From: JAEXZL01 sp049943125
GTDB taxonomy: Bacteria > Bacillota > Clostridia > Clostridiales > Clostridiaceae
Assembly (NCBI RefSeq): GCF_049943125.1
Contig: NZ_CP188040.1
Location: 992,001-1,056,000, forward strand
Reading direction: 5' to 3'
Length of the DNA stretch: 64,000 nucleotides
The first letter of the stretch is position 1; every line of letters starts with the position of its first letter. The notes beneath the pieces are model-generated. The model ran no database searches. It was not told where the DNA came from and saw only the letters and a program-made list of their open reading frames with translations. The position numbers and the translations under genes are program-made. Shown here one piece after another: positions 60,391 to 64,000 of the stretch.

Positions 60391-60909
60391 ATGATAAGGG
60401 AGAAACTAATAAAGCTAGATCAGAAAATCATGGTACTTATAAATGTAAAGCTAAGATGCAGGCCTCTTGATCTATTGATGCCTATAATAACCTATTTAGG
60501 CTCTAGTGAATTTTCTGCAGTTCTTGCACTTAGTTCACTAATTGTAACCGGTTATGGAAGGGATAGCTACGGGCTTAAGCTTACCTTAACACTTATATTA
60601 AGCGGAATCTTAACTCAGGTAATTAAGCGCACAGTCAATCGATTGAGGCCTTTTTTAATAATGAAGGAATTACATATCAAAAAAATTGGCATAGATGACT
60701 TTTCCTTTCCTTCAGGACATACCACCGCAGCCTTTTCCATGGCTGTAATGTCGCTGCTTTTTTATCCTCACCTAACAATACCTTCCTTGATATTAGCCCT
60801 TTTAACAGGTATATCAAGGGTTTATCTAGGAGTACATTTTCCTACGGATGTGGCCATGGGAGCTATAATTGGAAGCAGTGCTTCACTATTAATATATTAT
60901 TTTTTATAA
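60391..60909 (+). CDS. PAP2-family membrane phosphatase
   Basis: About 172 aa with the three PAP2 signatures: KRTVNRLRP, the PSGHTT motif in SFPSGHTTAAFSMA, and SRVYLGVHFPTDV. It should dephosphorylate a membrane lipid such as undecaprenyl diphosphate, or phosphatidic acid-type lipids, which would fit an organism with many undecaprenyl-linked polymers. The frame is open from 60244, but ATG 60391 behind GAGG gives the normal family length. Confidence 0.92.
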   Translation: MIREKLIKLDQKIMVLINVKLRCRPLDLLMPIITYLGSSEFSAVLALSSLIVTGYGRDSYGLKLTLTLILSGILTQVIKRTVNRLRPFLIMKELHIKKIGIDDFSFPSGHTTAAFSMAVMSLLFYPHLTIPSLILALLTGISRVYLGVHFPTDVAMGAIIGSSASLLIYYFL

Positions 60910-60935
60910 GATGTATAAGTTTGGAGGTTATTAAT

Positions 60936-61586
60936 TTGCTAACAGATATTGATGCAGTGATATTTGATTTAGACGGAACTCTAGTTGACTCCACCTGGGT
61001 ATGGGCAAAGATAGATCAGGATTATTTAGGTAATATAGGGATTACTCCACCTAAGAACCTTATGAAGGATATAGGTCATTTGAGCATGGAGCAGATAGCT
61101 GTTTATTTTAAGGATAAGTTCTCCATTGAGGATTCCTTAGAGGTAATCCAAGACACCTGGAATGACATGGCCATTAAGGAGTACTCTACCAATGTTCCCT
61201 TAAGAAAAGGTGCAGACAAATTCCTAGCTCACTTAAAAAATCTTGGAATAAAAATAGGTCTGGCCACTAGTAACAGCAAGGTGCTTTTGGAGACAGTCCT
61301 AGTTAAGCATAATATATACCAGTACTTTGACTCCATCACCACCACAGGAGAAGTCCAAAAGGGAAAGGATTCCCCAGATGTCTTTCTTCTTGCTGCTGAA
61401 AGATTAGGAGTCCCACCAGAAAGATGCCTGGTATTCGAGGATATAGCCCTTGCCCTCAAGGCTGCCCGCCAAGCTGGAATGAAGGCCGTAGCGGTTCAAG
61501 ACCCCTTCAAGGCTCATGAATGGGAAAGCCTACAGCGGCTAGCTGATCACTATATAGTTGATTATGATGAAATCTTTAAGGAATAG
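60936..61586 (+). CDS. HAD-superfamily phosphatase (beta-phosphoglucomutase-like)
   Basis: Motif I DAVIFDLDGTLVDS with the nucleophile Asp near the N-terminus, motif II GLATSNS, motif III Lys in GEVQKGKDSPDVF, and motif IV LVFEDIALALKAA are all present, with an alpha-helical cap. The 216-aa size matches HAD-IA phosphatases. TTG 60936 lies eight bases after GGAGG, and the in-frame TTG at 60921 overlaps that site, so the former is chosen. Substrate unknown. Confidence 0.92.
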   Translation: MLTDIDAVIFDLDGTLVDSTWVWAKIDQDYLGNIGITPPKNLMKDIGHLSMEQIAVYFKDKFSIEDSLEVIQDTWNDMAIKEYSTNVPLRKGADKFLAHLKNLGIKIGLATSNSKVLLETVLVKHNIYQYFDSITTTGEVQKGKDSPDVFLLAAERLGVPPERCLVFEDIALALKAARQAGMKAVAVQDPFKAHEWESLQRLADHYIVDYDEIFKE

Positions 61587-61604
61587 GTTTAATTACATAA
61601 GTAA

Positions 61605-61630
61605 AATGGGAAGCGAAGGCTCCCCATTTT
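61605..61630 (+). terminator. Terminator after the HAD gene
   Basis: AAATGGG and CCCATTT close a stem with one mismatch, followed by a run of T. Confidence 0.75.
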
Positions 61631-61795
61631 TTCTTTATTAATAAATAAATTCAACGGTAAGGATAATTATTGCTATATAGAAAATTAAATGTAACATTTC
61701 AAAATTATACAATATTATAATTATTTGTTATAATGTAACAGTAGATTATTTATAGAAAATATACGATACAACTAAGGAAAATAGGAGATGAACAC

Positions 61796-63538
61796 ATGCT
61801 TCAGTTCATGCGGCTTAAAATTTATCGAGGGTATTTTTTATTTTATTTAGCAATTTCAGCAGGCTTATGTACAATGATTATTTTCATGCTTTATTTTAAT
61901 GAAAGAAACACACAGATAGATAACTATACAAAAAGTATAAGCTCCTCCTTTATCTCTGCTGAAAATTCCTTAAACGAAGTTACATATAATATAGATAATT
62001 ATTTTACTAATTTGTATTCCAATCATCTTTTAAAGGATGATTTTTATAAATTTATGCAGCTTAATATAAATGAATATGTATCACAACGCCTTGATAGCTT
62101 GACGGCCCAAAATATTTACGGCTATTCTTATTTAGACTCCATGGAAGATTTGGTGAAGCAAAATAATAGCCTTATTGATTACATATTATACTATAATGGC
62201 TCAGAGTATTTATTATCTGATTATACTTCAGTGGGACAAGTTAGATATCTGGAGCTTTCCCAAGAGGAAAGCGAACTATTAATGAAAGGTGTCTATTCCT
62301 ACAAAAAAAATCTAGGGAATGAAGATAACTTTATTGGCACTGTAGCCTTTATAATAAATCCAGAAAAACAACTAACCGATAATTACAAAAATTCTATAGG
62401 TGATTCTTATCTCTTTCGAGAAAACGAATACACACCTCTCACAGCTTCTTCTTCCTACACAGAAGAGGATTATAGGTATATTTCATCACTAATGACAAAT
62501 CACGGCACCTTAAACCTTTCTAACAGAGGGAATATTTATTATTATATTTCAACCTCAGAAAGCTTTAATTATAAGGTTATAACCATAGTAGAACACTCAA
62601 CCTTAATAGACTTAGGAGCAAAGAGACTATTAACCTATTGTGCATATCTATTAATTATATTTTTAATTATAACCCTTTTTATCATGGTAAAGTTTTCTAG
62701 AGAGTCTACTTTTATTGAGGAGATTATTGACTTTATTAATGGTGCTAAAAAAGGTGCTTTTTCCTATATAAAGGTTGCTGCTAGAAATGATGAGTTTGGT
62801 CTCATTGCCAACCAGCTCAATGATATGTCTGCTCAGCTACAGCTTCACATAAAGAAGGAATACATCTTAAAAATTAAACAGCAGCAGGCAGAGATGAAGG
62901 CGCTGATTACTCACATTAATCCTCATTTTCTCTATAATACCTTAGAAAGAATAAGGATGCAGGCGCTATCCTCCAATAACCCTTTCATTGCTAAGGCTAC
63001 GGCAAGCCTTGGTCAGCTATACAGAAATATAGTAAAAACTGATACTATCATTCCTTTAGAAAAGGAGCTGGCTATAACAGAAGAATACCTAGAGCTTATG
63101 TCCTTTCTTCAGGAAGATGATTTCTTATACCACATAGATATAGATGAAGGCTGCTTAAAGCTAGAAACCGTTAAGATTTGGATGCAGCCAATTATAGAAA
63201 ATTTCTTCAAGCATAATTTTACAGAAGAAGCCTCAATGAAAATCATCATTATAACTGGTGAGGAAAATCCTGAGGAATATATTTTTAATCTTTCCAGCAA
63301 TCTTGGCTATATTGAGGAAGAGAATTTATTAAAGCTAAATAGCTTCTTTTCTCCCTCTGAGGAGCTGCATAAAAGTGACAGTATTGAGGGCGGCATAGGA
63401 CTCCTAAACATTTATTCTAGACTCTACTATTTTTATGGAAGCAGAGTACATATGTCCATAAACAATAATGAACCTTCTGGAGTAACAATTAAGGTTTCAA
63501 TTAAAAAAACTAATGAGGGCGGTGAAGAATATGTATAG
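61796..63538 (+). CDS. YesM/LytS-type sensor histidine kinase
   Basis: One N-terminal helix (about 12-33) and one near 280-300 enclose an extracellular sensor of about 245 residues. A HAMP-like segment (EEIIDFINGAKKGAF) follows. The His_kinase domain has the phospho-acceptor ALITHINPHFLYNTLERI near residue 373 and the ATP-lid-type EGGIGLLNIYSRL. The atypical N-box VKIWMQPIIENFFKHNF is the form found in YesM-type kinases, which usually respond to carbohydrates or wall signals. GGAGATG precedes the ATG. It overlaps the response regulator gene by 8 nt. Confidence 0.93.
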   Translation: MLQFMRLKIYRGYFLFYLAISAGLCTMIIFMLYFNERNTQIDNYTKSISSSFISAENSLNEVTYNIDNYFTNLYSNHLLKDDFYKFMQLNINEYVSQRLDSLTAQNIYGYSYLDSMEDLVKQNNSLIDYILYYNGSEYLLSDYTSVGQVRYLELSQEESELLMKGVYSYKKNLGNEDNFIGTVAFIINPEKQLTDNYKNSIGDSYLFRENEYTPLTASSSYTEEDYRYISSLMTNHGTLNLSNRGNIYYYISTSESFNYKVITIVEHSTLIDLGAKRLLTYCAYLLIIFLIITLFIMVKFSRESTFIEEIIDFINGAKKGAFSYIKVAARNDEFGLIANQLNDMSAQLQLHIKKEYILKIKQQQAEMKALITHINPHFLYNTLERIRMQALSSNNPFIAKATASLGQLYRNIVKTDTIIPLEKELAITEEYLELMSFLQEDDFLYHIDIDEGCLKLETVKIWMQPIIENFFKHNFTEEASMKIIIITGEENPEEYIFNLSSNLGYIEEENLLKLNSFFSPSEELHKSDSIEGGIGLLNIYSRLYYFYGSRVHMSINNNEPSGVTIKVSIKKTNEGGEEYV

Positions 63539-64000
63539 GTTACTTATTATAGATGATGAAAAGGATATTAGAGATAATATGAAGCTGCTTATAGATTGGA
63601 GCTACTATGGAATAAACCATATTCTTACAGCAGCTAGCTATGAAGAGGCTATCTGTAAGGTTATAGACTTCAAACCGCATATTGCTTTAGTTGATGTTAG
63701 TATTGGCTCCAAATGGGGTTATGATTTAATTGAAAAGCTGAGAGATGGCGGTAGCGAAACCCATTTTATAATGATCAGTGGCTATGATAATTTTGAATAT
63801 GTCAGGAGGTCAATGAAGAATGGCGCTGTTGATTACCTATTAAAGCCCATTGATACTAAAGCACTGGAAAATGTTATTGAAAACATAGTGGTAAATTCAT
63901 TAAAGGGTTCTATCTCCAAGGAATCAGAGGAGCAGCTAGCTCTAGACCCTATTTTAAAGACTCCTATAGACAGCTTTTCAAAAATCACCAATAAAATACT
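63531..64000 (+). CDS. Response regulator, YesN/AraC type likely, 3' end outside window
   Basis: The ATG at 63531 overlaps the kinase stop. The receiver domain reads MYRLLIIDDEKDIRDN with the acidic pair, IALVDVSIGSKWGYDL with the phospho-acceptor Asp, FIMISGYDNFEYV and DYLLKPIDT with the conserved Lys. About 156 residues are visible. The expected C-terminal AraC-type DNA-binding domain lies beyond the window, so the YesN assignment rests on the kinase type. Confidence 0.9.
   Translation, partial: MYRLLIIDDEKDIRDNMKLLIDWSYYGINHILTAASYEEAICKVIDFKPHIALVDVSIGSKWGYDLIEKLRDGGSETHFIMISGYDNFEYVRRSMKNGAVDYLLKPIDTKALENVIENIVVNSLKGSISKESEEQLALDPILKTPIDSFSKITNKI

Noticed and set aside
61690..61739. Two plus-strand TGTAAC hexamers 44 bp apart before the sensor kinase gene
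   Set aside because: The spacing is a multiple of 11, but the hexamers between do not match, so it is not counted as a WalR-like array.

Overview
The window looks like a chromosomal segment of a low-GC, spore-forming clostridial Firmicute. The evidence is AT-rich spacers, strong GGAGG ribosome binding sites with some TTG starts, an AbrB gene whose promoter carries a Spo0A-type box, a LexA/DinR-type operator, an [FeFe]-hydrogenase-like protein, a tRNA-Pro and many NlpC/P60 and GH25 wall enzymes. The gene order abrB - rsmI - yabB-like methyltransferase resembles the origin-proximal region of Bacillus. No insertion sequence, prophage or CRISPR array was seen.

Positions 1-41,000 are a composite cell-surface polymer locus read almost entirely from the minus strand. 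Module A (about 1-11,763) has a WbaP/EpsE-type priming sugar transferase, rfbA, rfbB and rfbC for dTDP-rhamnose, a Wzm/Wzt ABC exporter, a methyltransferase with a coiled-coil tail, a GT2-GT4 fusion and a second GT4. Module B (13,292-18,934) has two CDP-glycerol glycerophosphotransferase (TagB/F) family proteins, a Stealth-family sugar-phosphate transferase and a second ABC exporter. Module C (24,573-37,117) has a priming transferase, a GT2, a third ABC exporter, a TagB-like enzyme, an IspD/TarI-like cytidylyltransferase, an SDR, an unusual SDR-LicD fusion, a GT2-like/TagB fusion and an acyltransferase. A further priming transferase and acyltransferase lie at 19,718-22,334. Two LCP ligases (12,014 and 40,958) are the likely enzymes for anchoring the polymers to peptidoglycan. 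A YihY/BrkB membrane protein and a group-5-like sigma factor sit in the middle; the sigma promoter has a perfect LexA-type palindrome inside its spacer.

From 41 kb onward the genes are mostly housekeeping: aldose epimerase, nuclease-fused DinG/Rad3 helicase, HesB-like protein, a DUF1836 regulator with a 54-aa YvrJ protein, a 1-kb intergenic region with a DnaA-box cluster, abrB, rsmI, a TrmN6-like methylase, three tandem NlpC/P60 hydrolases, tRNA-Pro, a metallophosphoesterase, an MscS/CmpX-like membrane protein, the hydrogenase-like protein, a PAP2 phosphatase, a HAD phosphatase and a YesM/YesN-type two-component system cut by the window end.

The most novel signal is regulatory. Direct repeats of a TGTAAH hexamer at 11-bp spacing, the form of a WalR (YycF) box, precede all three NlpC/P60 genes. 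They also precede two gene-free regions (about 19,310-19,535 and 22,514-22,638, minus strand). Each gene-free region has a -10-like hexamer exactly 32 nt downstream, C-rich hairpin loops and an intrinsic terminator. I read these as two candidate C-rich small RNAs. One contains ten contiguous nucleotides complementary to the G-rich leader of the first NlpC/P60 gene. This suggests a cell-wall-stress circuit in which WalR-like control drives both hydrolases and small RNAs. The sequence patterns are directly visible; the circuit is inference.
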